Source: Muscardinus avellanarius
Taxonomy: Eukaryota > Chordata > Mammalia > Rodentia > Gliridae
DNA length: 64,000 bases
Reading direction: 5' to 3'
Assembly (NCBI GenBank): GCA_963383645.1
Contig: OY726569.1
Location: 77,842,135-77,906,134 of the forward strand
The position numbers and the translations under genes were made by a program. The notes under the pieces were generated by a model. The model ran no database searches and was not told the origin of the DNA. It saw only the letters and a program-made list of their open reading frames with translations. Below, piece by piece: positions 63,786 through 64,000 of this stretch (positions within the stretch are counted from its first letter, which is position 1; each line of letters starts with the position of its first letter).

Positions 63786-63990
63786 AGCTGGGCATGGTGG
63801 CGCACACTTGTAACCCCAGTATTTGGGAGGCTGAGACAGGAGGATCACAGGTTCTTGTCCAGCCTCAGCTACTTAGTGAGCCTCTCTGCAACTTAGTGAG
63901 ATCCTTTTCAAAATAAAGAATAAAATATAGGGCTGGGGGGGTGTGGCTCGGAGGTAGAATGCCCCTAGATTCAATCCTTAGTTCCAAATA
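63786..63990 (+). mobile_element. B1-dID SINE, type A
   Basis: AGCTGGGCATGGTGGCGC to CAATCCTTAGTTCC at the window edge, followed by the start of an AT tract. Confidence 0.92.
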
Positions 63991-64000
63991 TATATATATA

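Noticed and set aside
16816..64000. Search for a NUMB promoter or CpG island
   Set aside because: The only CG-rich patches are SINE heads. No CpG-dense stretch or clear 5' UTR exon was seen, so the promoter is probably outside the window.

Overview
This is a stretch of rodent nuclear DNA taken from inside one large gene. Two short coding exons, both on the minus strand, belong to NUMB, the adaptor protein that antagonises Notch and determines cell fate. The exon at 16675-16815 carries the start codon and residues 1-42. The exon at 4161-4235 carries residues 43-67, the start of the PTB domain. A 12,439-bp intron separates them. Everything from 16816 to 64000 lies upstream of the start codon, so it should be 5' intron sequence. 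I found no CpG-rich promoter and could not identify a 5' UTR exon. Nearly all the longer open frames in the window are chance frames through SINEs or microsatellites.

The rest is dominated by one SINE family, with roughly 130 insertions by eye (not a computed count) covering perhaps 40% of the window. Each full copy has a 7SL/B1-like left half carrying a 20-bp internal duplication (CTACTTAGTGAGG.. followed by CAACTCAGTGAGA..). An A-rich linker joins it to a shortened tRNA/ID-like right half (TAGCTCGGAGGTAGA .. GGTTCCATCC .. CCAGTACC). This is the B1-dID architecture. The 20-bp form of B1 is, as I recall the literature, typical of the squirrel-related clade (Gliridae, Sciuridae, Aplodontiidae). 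The copies differ from the sciurid consensus I remember, so a dormouse-like or other non-ground-squirrel member is my guess, not a demonstration.

I use these labels for SINE types. A: linker AAATAAAGAATAAAAAATAGGG, written here as AAATAAAGAATA + AAAAATAGGG, with tail CCCCAGTACC. D: like A, but GGGCAGGGGGTGTAG, GAGGTCGAATG and tail CCCAGACCCGC. B: AGGTTCGAAGCCAGCC, GAGGCTCTCAGCAAC, linker CCAAATAAAATATAAAATAGG, written as CCAAATAAAATA + TAAAATAGG, then TCTGGGAGTATAGCCCGG. C: AGGTTCGAAGCC, then GCGCTGGCTTAAGAGACC, which removes one copy of the duplication, and GAAGGGCTTCCAGGAACCCC, which replaces the right-half B box. Old: diverged copies that fit none of these. SINE ends are accurate to about 10 bp unless target-site duplications are given.

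Layout: 1-4160 intron after the second coding exon; 4161-4235 exon; 4236-16674 intron crowded with SINEs, plus MIR relics and an L1 3' end; 16675-16815 initiator exon; 16816-32900 SINE-rich intron with L2 and ID relics; 33263-33600 an orphan open frame; 33600-36310 a worn L1 ORF2 broken up by later insertions; 36554-36649 a U6 pseudogene; 37370-41780 a SINE-poor part with two MIRs, a solo LTR and an L2; 41783-52115 mixed SINEs and hAT relics; 52130-53800 an L1 3' region; 53800-64000 SINE-rich, including a three-level nest and a last L1 3' region. The main interest is the SINE biology: nested copies that repeatedly land in the internal linker, subfamily promoter changes, a possible precursor form, and reuse of one target site.
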